From Marixanthomonas sp. SCSIO 43207 (lineage in GTDB: Bacteria; Bacteroidota; Bacteroidia; Flavobacteriales; Flavobacteriaceae): a stretch of 64,000 bases of DNA. A model generated the notes under the pieces. The model was not told the origin of the DNA. It was given only the letters and a program-made list of their open reading frames with translations, and ran no database searches. The stretch is taken from assembly GCF_019904255.1 (NCBI RefSeq), contig NZ_CP063203.1:682001-746000 (forward strand), written 5' to 3'. The first letter of the stretch is position 1, and each line of letters opens with the position of its first letter. Below are positions 19,851 through 30,027 of the stretch, piece by piece. The position numbers and the translations under genes were made by a program.

Positions 19851-22088
19851 ATGGTAAAAAAACTACTTATATCTTTTTCTCTTATACTTGGCGTTGCGAC
19901 TTATAGTCAAACAAACGAAGTAACCCCAGATACCATTGTACTTCCTAAAGATGTCTCTTTTAAGGAGTTGAAAAAAACAGCAGATATTTTTTATAATAGA
20001 GGTAATTATAAAGAATCCCTAAAAATTAATATTGAGCTTCTGAAAAAAGGCTTAAAATTTAAAGACAACTACTACATACATCAAGGGTATAGAAATCTTG
20101 GTTATGATTATTTAGAGTTAAATGATACTGTTCAGGCTAAAGAAAGTTTTAAAAAAGCTGTAAAGTATGCTCGTCTTTCCAAAAATGATACCGCTACAGC
20201 CCATTCATATATGGATTTGGCAAATATGTATGCAGAGCTCGATAAAAACTACCCCAAAGCCTTTCAATACCACGATAAATCAATTGCTTTATTTGAAAAA
20301 CTACGTGACTCAGCAGGAATTGCAGATGCTCGATACAACACTATTTTGACAGCTCTTGAAGCAAAAAACTACAACAAAGCCTATCAAAATATAATTAAAG
20401 CAAGAAAATTAAATGATTTTAATAAAGAACATTTCAATTATATAGGAATTGACCTTTTAACCGGCGAATATTACCTTGCTAAAAAAAAATATGATCTAGC
20501 CGATGAGTATTTATACAAAGCCATACATGCTGCAACAAAAGAGGACCTAAGTTTTGAATTAGAATCAGCCTACCTAGCGTTAAGTAAAAGTTTATACAGT
20601 CAAAAAAAATACCAAGAAGCCTACGAAAAACGAGAGCTTTATGACACGTATTTAGAGAACAACCTTCGTAATGTAAATAATGCTCAAACCGAAACCGTTT
20701 CGGCAAAATTTCAAGTTTCAGAATATAGAAAAGATATTGAAGCTGCTGAACTAAAAAACCAATTACAAGCCGAAATAGTTAAAAACAAAAGCACTCTAAA
20801 CACCATTTTATACATTGTGCTTGCCTTATTTTTAATTTTAATAATCGTTTTATTACTTGCCTATAAAAGACGAAGAGAACTTACAAAAAAACTAGAAAAA
20901 AGAAACCAAGAGATTTTTGAAGCAAAAGAAGAAGCCGAAAAAATGTCAAAAGCAAAAAGTGAGTTTTTCTCAACTGTTAGTCACGAATTGCGCACACCTT
21001 TATACGGTGTAATTGGTTTAAGCTCAATCTTACTAGAAGAACCGGCCTTAAAAAAGCACGAAAAAGATTTAAAATCATTAAAGTTCTCTGCAGATTACCT
21101 TTTGGCGTTGATTAATGATGTACTTCAAATTAATAAAATTGATTCAAATAAAATTGAAGAACACGTTAGCACATTCAACCTAAAGAAGTTTATTGATAAA
21201 ATTGCAGCTTCTTTTGAGTATATGTGCCTTCAAAACAAAAACAAATTAAATATTCATATTGATAAAGAAGTTCCACAGCTTATTGAAGGTAACGCAACTA
21301 CGCTTTCGCAAATATTAATGAATCTTGTAGGCAACGCTTGTAAGTTTACAGAAAACGGAACAATCGATATAGATATTACTCCTGAAGAAATAACAGCAGA
21401 AAAGGCAAAATTACGTTTTACCATTAAAGATTCGGGTATTGGAATTTCAGAAAAAGATCAAGAGCGTATTTTTAATGAGTTTTCTCAAGTAGATAACGAA
21501 GAAAATTACAGCTATCAAGGGACCGGATTGGGTCTAACTATTGTAAAAAAATTACTGGCGTTTTCAAATTCAAAAATCAATTTGCAGAGCGAAAAAGGAA
21601 ATGGGTCTACATTTTGGTTTACCTTAGAGTTTTCAATTGTTGAAACTTCTGAAAAGAAAGTTGAAGATGATATTTTCAATAAAAATGTATTGATTGACAA
21701 ACATATTTTGATTGTTGAAGATAACCGAATCAATCAAACAGTTACCAAAAAGATTTTAGAAAAAAACCAAGTTCATTGCCGTATCGCCGAAAATGGAAAA
21801 GAAGCTATAGAGCAAGTAAAACTCCATTCTTTTGATCTTATCTTGATGGATGTAAACATGCCTGTTTTAAATGGTCTAGAGGCAACACAACAAATACGCG
21901 TTTTTGATAAAGACATTCCTATCATAGCCTTAACTGCTGTAGAAGTTGAAGATTTGAGATATGAAATTTACAACAGTGGGATGAATGATATAATTGTTAA
22001 GCCTTATGATATGAATAAGTTTTTGAAAGTAATTTTAAGGAACTTAACTACTTTTCAAGAAAACAAAAGACAAACACATAATATATAG
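19851..22088 (+). CDS. Hybrid histidine kinase with periplasmic TPR sensor
   Basis: 745 residues. A signal peptide (ends near ATYSQ) leads into a TPR array (about residues 35-270), a coiled segment and one membrane span (about 319-342). A cytoplasmic HisKA domain follows with phospho-acceptor H378 in STVSHELRTPL. The HATPase domain has N-box LVGNACKF, G1 DSGIGIS and G2 GTGLGLTIV. The C-terminal receiver has phospho-acceptor D667 in LMDVNMPVLNG. The TPR part would sense a periplasmic protein or envelope state. No output or DNA-binding domain and no adjacent response regulator exist, so a phosphotransfer partner must be encoded elsewhere. Confidence 0.9.
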   Translation: MVKKLLISFSLILGVATYSQTNEVTPDTIVLPKDVSFKELKKTADIFYNRGNYKESLKINIELLKKGLKFKDNYYIHQGYRNLGYDYLELNDTVQAKESFKKAVKYARLSKNDTATAHSYMDLANMYAELDKNYPKAFQYHDKSIALFEKLRDSAGIADARYNTILTALEAKNYNKAYQNIIKARKLNDFNKEHFNYIGIDLLTGEYYLAKKKYDLADEYLYKAIHAATKEDLSFELESAYLALSKSLYSQKKYQEAYEKRELYDTYLENNLRNVNNAQTETVSAKFQVSEYRKDIEAAELKNQLQAEIVKNKSTLNTILYIVLALFLILIIVLLLAYKRRRELTKKLEKRNQEIFEAKEEAEKMSKAKSEFFSTVSHELRTPLYGVIGLSSILLEEPALKKHEKDLKSLKFSADYLLALINDVLQINKIDSNKIEEHVSTFNLKKFIDKIAASFEYMCLQNKNKLNIHIDKEVPQLIEGNATTLSQILMNLVGNACKFTENGTIDIDITPEEITAEKAKLRFTIKDSGIGISEKDQERIFNEFSQVDNEENYSYQGTGLGLTIVKKLLAFSNSKINLQSEKGNGSTFWFTLEFSIVETSEKKVEDDIFNKNVLIDKHILIVEDNRINQTVTKKILEKNQVHCRIAENGKEAIEQVKLHSFDLILMDVNMPVLNGLEATQQIRVFDKDIPIIALTAVEVEDLRYEIYNSGMNDIIVKPYDMNKFLKVILRNLTTFQENKRQTHNI

Positions 22089-22093
22089 CATAA

Positions 22094-22122
22094 AAAAGCT
22101 CAAGTAATAAACTTGAGCTTTT
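22094..22122. terminator. Bidirectional terminator
   Basis: 12-base stem AAAAGCTCAAGT/ACTTGAGCTTTT with a 5-base loop, between the convergent kinase and sdhB genes. Confidence 0.85.
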
Positions 22123-22146
22123 ATTTTATGTTATATTTTAAGGTGT

Positions 22147-22893
22147 TTATCCTTCGGCACTTGCTTTTAGGTACTCACGATTAATTCGTGCAATATTTTC
22201 AAGCGAAATATCTTTAGGACATTCAATAAAACAAGCTCCGGTGTTACTACACGCACCAAAACCTTCTTTATCCATTTGCTCAACCATATTTAGCACACGT
22301 CTTGTAGCTTCAACTTCTCCTTGAGGCAGCAATGCAAATTGACTCACTTTTGCAGAAGTAAATAACATTGCACTTGCATTAACACAAGCTGCTACACACG
22401 CACCGCAACCAATACACGTTGCAGAGTTAAACGCTTCATCTGCGTTTTCCTTTTCAACGGGAGTTGCGTTTGCATCAATTGTATTTCCTGAAGTATTTAC
22501 AGATACATATCCCCCAGCTTGTTGAATTCTGTCAAAAGCACTGCGATCTACAACCAAATCTTTAATTACCGGAAATGCTGTTGCTCTAAAGGGTTCAATA
22601 ACGATTGTATCACCATCTTTAAAACTACGCATATGTAATTGACAGGTAGTTGTGTGTCTTTGTGGACCATGCGGTTCTCCGTTAATTTGAAGTGAACACG
22701 AGCCGCAAATTCCTTCTCGACAGTCGTGATCAAAAACTACAGGTTCGTCTCCTTTTTCAATGAGTTGTTCATTTAAAACATCCAACATTTCTAAGAAAGA
22801 CATATCTCCTTCAACTCCATCAATAGGATAAGTTTGTAAACTTCCTTTTGTGCTAGCGTTTTTTTGACGCCATATTTTTAAAGTAAGCTTCAT
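22147..22893 (-). CDS. sdhB: Succinate dehydrogenase/fumarate reductase iron-sulfur subunit
   Basis: 248 residues. Carries electrons from the flavoprotein to the membrane quinone site. The [2Fe-2S] ligands appear in CREGICGSC plus a downstream Cys, the first cluster-binding group of the C-terminal half in [15 protein letters not shown], and the last in [15 protein letters not shown], together serving [4Fe-4S] and [3Fe-4S] clusters. Last gene of the sdhCAB operon, 17 bases after sdhA. The long linker between the two cluster domains is usual for the Bacteroidota type. Confidence 0.94.
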   Translation of the reverse strand: MKLTLKIWRQKNASTKGSLQTYPIDGVEGDMSFLEMLDVLNEQLIEKGDEPVVFDHDCREGICGSCSLQINGEPHGPQRHTTTCQLHMRSFKDGDTIVIEPFRATAFPVIKDLVVDRSAFDRIQQAGGYVSVNTSGNTIDANATPVEKENADEAFNSATCIGCGACVAACVNASAMLFTSAKVSQFALLPQGEVEATRRVLNMVEQMDKEGFGACSNTGACFIECPKDISLENIARINREYLKASAEG

Positions 22894-22910
22894 AAGTTAA
22901 GCTTTAAGTA

Positions 22911-24914
22911 TTATTTATAACTTCTTGTTTTTACTTCAATATTTTCATATTCAAGATTTTCTTTATGTAAAACGGCTTCACTTGGTTCACCTTTATATTC
23001 CCAAGTGGCTACATACATAAAGTTTTCATCATCACGTAGGGCTTCTCCTTCTTCGGTTTGATATTCTTCTCTAAAATGACCTCCGCAAGATTCTTCTCTA
23101 TGTAAAGCATCTTTAGCAAATAATTCACCTAGTTCTAGGAAATCTGCTACGCGACCTGCTTTTTCAAGCTCAGGATTCATTTCATCTAGTGAACCAGGAA
23201 CTTTTACATTTGACCAAAACTCTTCACGTAATGCTTTTATTTCTGAAATAGCTTCTTTCAAGCCTTTTGCATTTCTAGACATTCCTACTTTATTCCACAT
23301 AATTTTACCTAAACGTTTGTGGATATCATCTACTGAAACGGTTCCGTTGTTGTTTATTAATTTTTCTAAACGGTCACGAACACTCTTTTCTGCTTCTTCA
23401 AATTCAGGAAGATCTGTTGAAATTTTTCCGGTTCTAATGTCGTCTGCCAGATAATCACCAATGGTGTATGGCAACACAAAATAACCGTCTGCTAGTCCTT
23501 GCATTAATGCTGATGCACCTAAGCGGTTGGCTCCGTGATCACTAAAATTGGCTTCTCCTGTAACGTAACAACCTTTAATAGTTGATTGTAAGTTATAATC
23601 TACCCAAACGCCACCCATCGTATAATGAACGGCAGGATAAATCATCATAGGAGTTTTGTATGGATTGGCATCTACAATCTTTTCATACATTTCAAAAAGG
23701 TTACCATATTTATTGGCAACTACTTCAGTACCTAATTTTATAATTTCTTCTTTACTTGGGTTGTGATTACCAAGTATGTTTGCTTGTTCTTTTCCGTAGC
23801 GCTCTATTGCTGAAGCAAAATCTAAAAATACTGCTTCACCTGTTTTATTTACACCAAAACCGGCATCACAACGTTCTTTTGCAGCTCTCGATGCAACGTC
23901 ACGCGGCACTAGGTTACCAAATGAAGGATAACGACGCTCTAGATAATAATCGCGCTCATCTTCAGATAGCTCGGTTGGTTTCTTTTTACCTTGACGGATA
24001 GCCTCGGCATCTTCTTTTTTCTTCGGAACCCAAATACGACCATCATTTCTAAGCGACTCAGACATCAAGGTTAACTTAGATTGATGCTCTCCTGAAACCG
24101 GAATACACGTTGGGTGAATTTGTGTATAACAAGGGTTTGCAAAAAAGGCTCCTTTTTTATGAATTTTCCACGATGCTGTAACGTTGCTTCCCATTGCATT
24201 TGTAGATAAGAAGAATACGTTACCATATCCTCCTGAAGCAATTACCACTGCGTGAGCAGAATGTCTTTCTATTTCTCCCGTAACTAAGTTACGAGCAATA
24301 ATACCTCTTGCTTTACCATCTACCACAACTAGATCTAGCATTTCGTGACGGTTAAATGGCTCAATTTTACCACGATTTATTTGGCGGTTCATAGCAGCAT
24401 AAGCTCCTAATAATAATTGCTGCCCGGTTTGTCCTTTTGCATAAAAAGTACGCGAAACCAAAACTCCACCAAACGAACGATTATCTAACAATCCGCCATA
24501 TTCTCTAGCAAAAGGAACTCCCTGTGCGACACATTGGTCTATAATATTTGCAGATACTTCTGCCAATCTGTATACATTACCTTCACGTGAACGATAATCA
24601 CCCCCTTTTACCGTATCATAAAAAAGGCGGTAGTTTGAGTCACCATCACCTTGGTAATTTTTTGCAGCATTAATACCACCTTGTGCAGCAATTGAGTGTG
24701 CTCTACGTGGCGAATCTTGATAGCAAAATGTTTTTACGTTATAACCTAGTTCGGCTAAGGTAGCAGCGGCACTTCCGCCGGCTAAACCTGTTCCTACTAC
24801 TATAACATCAATGTTACGTTTGTTTGCAGGGTTAACAAGATTAATACTGTTTTTATGTTTTGTCCACTTTTCGTCTAAGGGTCCTTTTGGTATTTTAGAA
24901 TCTAATATCGACAT
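22911..24914 (-). CDS. sdhA: Succinate dehydrogenase/fumarate reductase flavoprotein subunit
   Basis: 667 residues. Covalent-FAD subunit that oxidises succinate (or reduces fumarate). The dinucleotide-binding site is [14 protein letters not shown] near residue 35-48, the SIAAQGG motif contains the stretch next to the flavin-linking His ([11 protein letters not shown]), and the substrate site includes HPTCIP and [12 protein letters not shown]. Length and the absence of a leader are normal for the B-type enzyme. It lies 12 bases after sdhC. In an aerobic flavobacterium, succinate:menaquinone oxidoreductase in the TCA cycle is the expected role. Confidence 0.95.
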   Translation of the reverse strand: MSILDSKIPKGPLDEKWTKHKNSINLVNPANKRNIDVIVVGTGLAGGSAAATLAELGYNVKTFCYQDSPRRAHSIAAQGGINAAKNYQGDGDSNYRLFYDTVKGGDYRSREGNVYRLAEVSANIIDQCVAQGVPFAREYGGLLDNRSFGGVLVSRTFYAKGQTGQQLLLGAYAAMNRQINRGKIEPFNRHEMLDLVVVDGKARGIIARNLVTGEIERHSAHAVVIASGGYGNVFFLSTNAMGSNVTASWKIHKKGAFFANPCYTQIHPTCIPVSGEHQSKLTLMSESLRNDGRIWVPKKKEDAEAIRQGKKKPTELSEDERDYYLERRYPSFGNLVPRDVASRAAKERCDAGFGVNKTGEAVFLDFASAIERYGKEQANILGNHNPSKEEIIKLGTEVVANKYGNLFEMYEKIVDANPYKTPMMIYPAVHYTMGGVWVDYNLQSTIKGCYVTGEANFSDHGANRLGASALMQGLADGYFVLPYTIGDYLADDIRTGKISTDLPEFEEAEKSVRDRLEKLINNNGTVSVDDIHKRLGKIMWNKVGMSRNAKGLKEAISEIKALREEFWSNVKVPGSLDEMNPELEKAGRVADFLELGELFAKDALHREESCGGHFREEYQTEEGEALRDDENFMYVATWEYKGEPSEAVLHKENLEYENIEVKTRSYK

Positions 24915-24926
24915 AGCTTTTGCTGT

Positions 24927-25592
24927 TTAGTGGGAAAATTGATTAAAATGATGGTATAAAGCAATAATGATAAAACCTAATGGAATTACTATTGCATACA
25001 GTTTTGTAAAACCTTTTACCGCTTTTGAAAATTTATTATTCCATCCCATTGTTTGAAAGGAAGAAGCAAATCCGTGCCATAAATGAAACATAAGTAATAT
25101 GAATGCTATCACATAAATCCCAGTTCTAACCGGGCTTTCAAATTTATGTACCAATTCACCATAATAACGAGTAGCGTCTGTAGGGTTTGCTTCTACATAT
25201 TTATATACAATTTCCGGAACCCAAAAATCATAAAAATGCAATCCTAAAAAGGCCAAAACCACAGCTCCTGAAATAATCATATTTCTAGAAGCCCAAGTAG
25301 AATTATTGTTTCCTTTATATGACTTATAACCTATATTTCGGGCTTTATTGTTTTTAAGTTCCAATATAATACCCATTACAAAGTGAAATACAACACCAAA
25401 TATTAATACAGGTTGTAATACAAACTGTACTATAGGATTGGTTCCCATAAAGTGAGACCAACTGTTAAACGTTTCTTCAGAAAAAACCGAAGAAAAGTTT
25501 ATTGTAAAATGTTGTGCAAGAAAGAATACAAGAAATAGACCTGAAAGGGCCATCGCCACTTTTTTGGCGATCGAAGCGGATAATATTCCCAT
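24927..25592 (-). CDS. sdhC: Succinate dehydrogenase cytochrome b subunit
   Basis: 221 residues, a single large membrane anchor of the type with two hemes b and about five membrane helices, as in Wolinella and Bacteroidota. Histidines that can bind heme lie in the helices (AQHFTIN, VFHFVMG, FLGLHFYDF, MFHLWHGFASS). It anchors SdhAB to the inner membrane and carries electrons to menaquinone. First gene of the operon; a well-spaced promoter lies about 30 bases upstream. Confidence 0.93.
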   Translation of the reverse strand: MGILSASIAKKVAMALSGLFLVFFLAQHFTINFSSVFSEETFNSWSHFMGTNPIVQFVLQPVLIFGVVFHFVMGIILELKNNKARNIGYKSYKGNNNSTWASRNMIISGAVVLAFLGLHFYDFWVPEIVYKYVEANPTDATRYYGELVHKFESPVRTGIYVIAFILLMFHLWHGFASSFQTMGWNNKFSKAVKGFTKLYAIVIPLGFIIIALYHHFNQFSH

Positions 25593-25623
25593 TAGTGTTT
25601 AATTTTTGAAAAATTAAGGTATA

Positions 25624-25653
25624 CAAAAATACTACTGAAAAAGCTTTCAGCAA
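25624..25653 (-). promoter_or_regulatory. Promoter of sdhCAB
   Basis: Minus strand TTTTTG with its TTG at 25651-25653, an exact 19-base spacer, and TATTTTTG at 25624-25631. This is the best match in the window to the Bacteroidota -33/-7 consensus, giving a leader of about 25 bases. Confidence 0.6.
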
Positions 25654-25703
25654 AAAGTATCAATTGTTTTCCTGTTTATTTAGAATTGTTTTAAATACAA
25701 ACG

Positions 25704-28544
25704 CTATTCAACCTCAAGTTTTTGAGTTTTTTCTCTACCGTTAATTGTCACAACAACTTGATAAGTTCCTTTAGACAAATAATACGCTCCATTATCTGCT
25801 TTTTTAGGTTTACTTTTAGAAGCTTTAAGAGCTTTTACTCCTTTTTCTGAAATGGTTGCATCATATTCTATTACCGAAACGCCTTTGCTTAAGTTTTTTT
25901 CTATTTGTTTTACTTCTTTTCCATTCTCAGTCTGAATGCTAATGGTTGCTTTACCGTCTACAGGACTATACATCTGAAACGTCACTGAAGGCTCTATCAC
26001 ATCATACCATTCACCGTACTTACTACCCCAACGACTAGAGTGGCGTAATGGATCAATTTCAGCAAAAAGAATCTCATTCATCATTGTCGTTTTCATTTGC
26101 TGAAGCAAAGAAACATCAGCCACGTAAAATGATCTACCGTGAGTTCCTAAAACAAGGTCTTTGTCGCGTTTTTGAATAACCAAATCGTGAACAGCTACTG
26201 CTGGCAAGCCTTCTGAAAAAACTTCCCAACTTTTACCTTGGTCAAACGAAACAAAGGCTCCATTATCGGTACCTAGATATAATAGATTTTCATTTTCTGG
26301 GTCTTCTTTTATTACATTTACAGGAGACGCAGGAAGGTTGCTACTTATATCTTTCCAGCTTTGTCCATAATTTTCACTCACAAAAACATACGGTTTAAAA
26401 TCATCCCAACGATAGCCGTTTAACGTAACATAAACTCGTTCCTTTTTATGTGCTGAAGCAATTACGCGACTTACCCACAGATCTTTTGGAAATGATTTTG
26501 AAATGTTCACCCAATTTCCGCCAGCATCTTTTGAAACGTGTACCATTCCGTCATCACTTCCGGCATATAATAGGCCAAATGAAAAAGGTGATTCACTAAT
26601 ACTTGTCAACGTTCCGTATGCTACATTCCCTGGTTTACCCCCTTTGGTAAGATCTCCAGAAATAGCTTCCCAATCATCGCCTTGGTTCATACTTCGCATT
26701 AATTTATTACCACCCAGATATAAAATATCTTGATTGTGTGAACTTAATAATATAGGAGTTTGCCAATTAAAACGATATGGACTTTCGCCTAATTCATGCT
26801 TGGGTTGAATGTATGTTTGTTTCTCGTTTTCAAGATCAAGTCTAAAATAATTACCAAACTGAAAACCAGTATAAACAATACTTGAATTTCTATTGTCAAT
26901 TTGCACTTGCATGCCATCACCTCCCATTATACTTTTATATGGATTGTCACCTGATTGTTGCCACCCATAATCTATACTAGCGTTGTGAGGGCCAAACCAA
27001 ACACCATTATCTTGCAAGCCACCATAAACATTGTATGGCTTTTCATTGTCTACATTTACTGTATAAAATTGTCCTACTGATGGAGAATTATTTTTTATCC
27101 AAGTTTTACCATCATCATACGAAATATTAACACCACCATCATTACCATCAATTAAATGACCCGGCATTTTTGGATTAATCCACAACGCATGATGATCTGC
27201 GTGTACGTTTTCTGCACTTATAGATTCAAATGATTTTCCTCCATCGTTAGATTTTAAAATAGGAACTCCATAAATATATATTTTTTCTGAATTGGAAGGA
27301 TCTACATGAATTTTTCCGAAGTAATATCCATATGAGTAATACAAGTCATTGATGTATCCATCGTGTGTTTTTTTCCAGTTTTTCCCACCGTTTGTGCTTT
27401 TATACACTTCAGCACCAATTACAGGAGTATCAAATAATTGTGAATTAGCGTCTTCAAGATATTTGGCCAAATCTGCGGGTTTTACAGTACCACTTCGCAC
27501 CATGTTTTTTACATTTTCTGCTTTATATTTTTCTTGAAAACCATTAGCGCGCAAAAACTTCTTCAGTTTATCATTATCTAGCGCCAAAAATTCTGAGACA
27601 CTCATTTTTTTGAACCCATCCTTAGTAAGTGCATCGCTATCAGTATCCATTTTTTCTTTTTTGCGATGATCTTGATTGTCGATTATAGCATATACTATGT
27701 TCTCATCAACAACCGCTAAGCCTATACGTCCGGCGCCTTTTCCCGTTGGAAAACCACTTCCAGAGACAGACATTTTTTTCCAAGTATCGCCACCATCGGT
27801 ACTTTTATAAATTGCACTCCCTTCGCCGCTTCCGGTAAAGTTCCACGCTTTTCGGTCTTTTTCCCAAGAAGAAGCATAGATTAAATCAAAGTTATTCGGG
27901 TCGCGATCCATTTCAATAATCCCGCTTTCATCATTTACAAACAAGGTTTTATTCCACGTTTTTCCACCATCTACTGTTTTGTACACACCGCGTTCTTCGT
28001 TGGTAGAATACAAATGCCCCACAACACTTACCACCACCTCATCAGAGTTATTTGGGTTGATTAGTATTTTACTAATGTGATGACTGTCTTTCAATCCCAT
28101 ATTTTGCCATGTTTTACCTTTATCGGTAGATTTTAGCAACCCAACTCCGGCGTATGAAGATCTAGATGCGTTTACTTCACCGGTACCCACCCAAATGGTT
28201 TTGTTTTTCCAGTCAACGGCGAGACTTCCTACATTTTGAGTAACAGTATTGTCTAAAATTGGCTTAAGAGAAGTTCCATTATTATTGGTATACCAAACAC
28301 CGCCACTAGCATAACCTACGTAAAATTCGGTTGGATTGTTTGGATTTACAGCCAAATCTACAACACGACCGCTCATTACGGTAGGACCAATATTTTTAAA
28401 AGGTAGATTTTTAACTAAAGAGGTTTTTGAGAGCGATTCTCTTTGCTGGATGGCGTTTTCCAATTCGGCTTTTGAAGTGGCCGGTTGTTGTGAAAATGCT
28501 GAAATAAAAAAGATTGAAAATAAAAATAGTAAGGATTGCTTCAT
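25704..28544 (-). CDS. Secreted BNR/sortilin-like beta-propeller protein
   Basis: 946 residues with signal peptide (MKQSLLFLF ending in SAFSQ). About eleven Asp-box (BNR) motifs of the form S-x-D-x-G-x-x-W are visible, for example STDKGKTW, TVDGGKTW, STDGGDTW, SYDDGKTW, SENYGQSW and SFDQGKSW. They imply two successive propellers like the VPS10/sortilin or xyloglucanase folds. No glycosidase catalytic pair can be confidently placed and no T9SS tail is present, so it is probably periplasmic or attached otherwise. Such proteins are often annotated as glycosyl hydrolases on weak grounds; function unknown. Confidence 0.85.
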   Translation of the reverse strand: MKQSLLFLFSIFFISAFSQQPATSKAELENAIQQRESLSKTSLVKNLPFKNIGPTVMSGRVVDLAVNPNNPTEFYVGYASGGVWYTNNNGTSLKPILDNTVTQNVGSLAVDWKNKTIWVGTGEVNASRSSYAGVGLLKSTDKGKTWQNMGLKDSHHISKILINPNNSDEVVVSVVGHLYSTNEERGVYKTVDGGKTWNKTLFVNDESGIIEMDRDPNNFDLIYASSWEKDRKAWNFTGSGEGSAIYKSTDGGDTWKKMSVSGSGFPTGKGAGRIGLAVVDENIVYAIIDNQDHRKKEKMDTDSDALTKDGFKKMSVSEFLALDNDKLKKFLRANGFQEKYKAENVKNMVRSGTVKPADLAKYLEDANSQLFDTPVIGAEVYKSTNGGKNWKKTHDGYINDLYYSYGYYFGKIHVDPSNSEKIYIYGVPILKSNDGGKSFESISAENVHADHHALWINPKMPGHLIDGNDGGVNISYDDGKTWIKNNSPSVGQFYTVNVDNEKPYNVYGGLQDNGVWFGPHNASIDYGWQQSGDNPYKSIMGGDGMQVQIDNRNSSIVYTGFQFGNYFRLDLENEKQTYIQPKHELGESPYRFNWQTPILLSSHNQDILYLGGNKLMRSMNQGDDWEAISGDLTKGGKPGNVAYGTLTSISESPFSFGLLYAGSDDGMVHVSKDAGGNWVNISKSFPKDLWVSRVIASAHKKERVYVTLNGYRWDDFKPYVFVSENYGQSWKDISSNLPASPVNVIKEDPENENLLYLGTDNGAFVSFDQGKSWEVFSEGLPAVAVHDLVIQKRDKDLVLGTHGRSFYVADVSLLQQMKTTMMNEILFAEIDPLRHSSRWGSKYGEWYDVIEPSVTFQMYSPVDGKATISIQTENGKEVKQIEKNLSKGVSVIEYDATISEKGVKALKASKSKPKKADNGAYYLSKGTYQVVVTINGREKTQKLEVE

Positions 28545-28634
28545 TTGAAAAGTTTTAAAGGTTGAAATTACTGAAATGTCCTCGGTTTAACAAAATTTTA
28601 TTTTGCTGAAAACCGCCATTGGTATAATTTCCTT

Positions 28635-28642
28635 TAATTTTG
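28635..28642 (+). promoter_or_regulatory. -7 box of aminopeptidase P gene
   Basis: TAATTTTG, perfect TAnnTTTG, 22 bases before the ATG at 28665. No correctly spaced -33 TTG. Confidence 0.4.
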
Positions 28643-28664
28643 AAAAAATTCAGAAAAAACTACC

Positions 28665-29957
28665 ATGAAGTATCATCCTATTGACAGCAAATTATTTGTA
28701 AAAAACCGTAAAAATTTTATGGCTCAAATGAAGCCAAAAAGCCTTGCGGTATTTAATAGTAATGACATCTATCCCATTGGTGCAGACAGCACGATGCCAT
28801 TTCAACAATCGCGCGATTTATTTTACCTAAGCGGTGTAGATCAAGATAAAAGTATCTTGCTATTATTCCCTGATGCTGTAGAAGAAAAACACAGAGAAGT
28901 GCTTTTTTTAACCGAAACCAACGACCATATTGCCGTTTGGGAAGGTGAAAAGCTAACCAAAGAAAAAGCACTAGAAACTACCGGTGTTAAAACCGTGTAT
29001 TGGCTAAAAGAATTTGATAAAATTTTCTTTGAATTAATGACACAAGCCGATACTATTTATTTCAACACCAACGAACACTACCGCGCCAATGTTGAAACCG
29101 AAACTCGTGAAGACCGTTTTATTAAAAAAACAAAAGCACAATTTCCGGCACATAGTTGGGCAAAAAGCAACCCAATTTTACAACGCTTACGTTCTGTAAA
29201 AGATCCTATCGAATTGGATATTATGCAACAAGCCTGTAATATCACCGAGAAAGGTTTTAGAAGAATTTTAGATTTTGTAAAACCAGGTGTTTGGGAATTT
29301 GAAATTGAAGCTGAGTTTATGCATGAGTTTTTAAGCAACCGTTCGCGAGGTTTTGCATACACCCCAATTGTTGCCAGCGGAAAAAATGCATGTGTGTTAC
29401 ATTATATTGAAAACAACCAACAATGTAACGAAGGTGAATTGATTTTACTAGATGTAGGTGCTGAGTATGCTAATTACAGTAGTGATATGTCTAGAACAAT
29501 TCCGGTAAGCGGAAAATTTACTAAGAGACAAAAAGAAGTGTACAATGCTGTAAACCGTGTAAAGAACGATGCCACAAAAATGCTCGTTCCCGGAACGCTT
29601 TGGAAAGAATACCACGAAGAAGTGGGTAAATTAATGACTTCAGAGTTACTTGGATTGGGAATTCTTGATAAAGCCGATGTGAAAAACGAAAATCCTGACT
29701 GGCCAGCTTACAAAAAATACTTTATGCACGGTACCAGCCACCACATAGGTCTGGACACACACGATTACGGAATTTTATGGGAACCAATGCAAGCCAACCA
29801 AGTGTTTACAGTTGAGCCAGGAATTTATCTTCCAGATGAAGGCTTCGGAATTCGATTGGAAGACGATGTGGTTATTCAAGAAAATGGAGAACCTCATAAC
29901 TTGATGCGCAACATTCCTATTGAAGCAGATGAGATTGAAGAAATTATGAATCAATAA
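28665..29957 (+). CDS. pepP: Aminopeptidase P (Xaa-Pro aminopeptidase)
   Basis: 430 residues. Releases an N-terminal residue before proline; cytoplasmic. An N-terminal AMP_N domain (about 1-140, with SRDLFYLSGVDQ) precedes the pita-bread M24 domain. The five metal ligands are visible: two Asp in LLDVGAEYANYSSDMSRT, His in FMHGTSHHIG, Glu in FTVEPGIY and Glu in IRLEDDVV. Length is normal. Monocistronic, closed by a strong terminator. Confidence 0.93.
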   Translation: MKYHPIDSKLFVKNRKNFMAQMKPKSLAVFNSNDIYPIGADSTMPFQQSRDLFYLSGVDQDKSILLLFPDAVEEKHREVLFLTETNDHIAVWEGEKLTKEKALETTGVKTVYWLKEFDKIFFELMTQADTIYFNTNEHYRANVETETREDRFIKKTKAQFPAHSWAKSNPILQRLRSVKDPIELDIMQQACNITEKGFRRILDFVKPGVWEFEIEAEFMHEFLSNRSRGFAYTPIVASGKNACVLHYIENNQQCNEGELILLDVGAEYANYSSDMSRTIPVSGKFTKRQKEVYNAVNRVKNDATKMLVPGTLWKEYHEEVGKLMTSELLGLGILDKADVKNENPDWPAYKKYFMHGTSHHIGLDTHDYGILWEPMQANQVFTVEPGIYLPDEGFGIRLEDDVVIQENGEPHNLMRNIPIEADEIEEIMNQ

Positions 29958-29980
29958 GATTTAAATATTTTACTTTATAT

Positions 29981-30017
29981 TCCGGTATAGACACAGCTTT
30001 CTGTACCGGATTTTTTT
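29981..30017 (+). terminator. Terminator of aminopeptidase P gene
   Basis: Stem TCCGGTA/TACCGGA with an inner ACAG/CTG pairing, followed by seven T. It ends only 10 bases before the ATG of the next gene. Confidence 0.85.
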
Positions 30018-30024
30018 AGTTTTC
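30017..30024 (+). promoter_or_regulatory. Possible -7 box of the alpha/beta hydrolase gene
   Basis: TAGTTTTC (one mismatch to TAnnTTTG) followed by AAC and the ATG at 30028. Weak alone, but no other room exists between the terminator and the start codon. Confidence 0.2.
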
Positions 30025-30027
30025 AAC

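Noticed and set aside
25704-28544. Glycoside hydrolase function for the BNR propeller protein
   Set aside because: Asp boxes indicate a fold only, and no catalytic acid pair can be placed.
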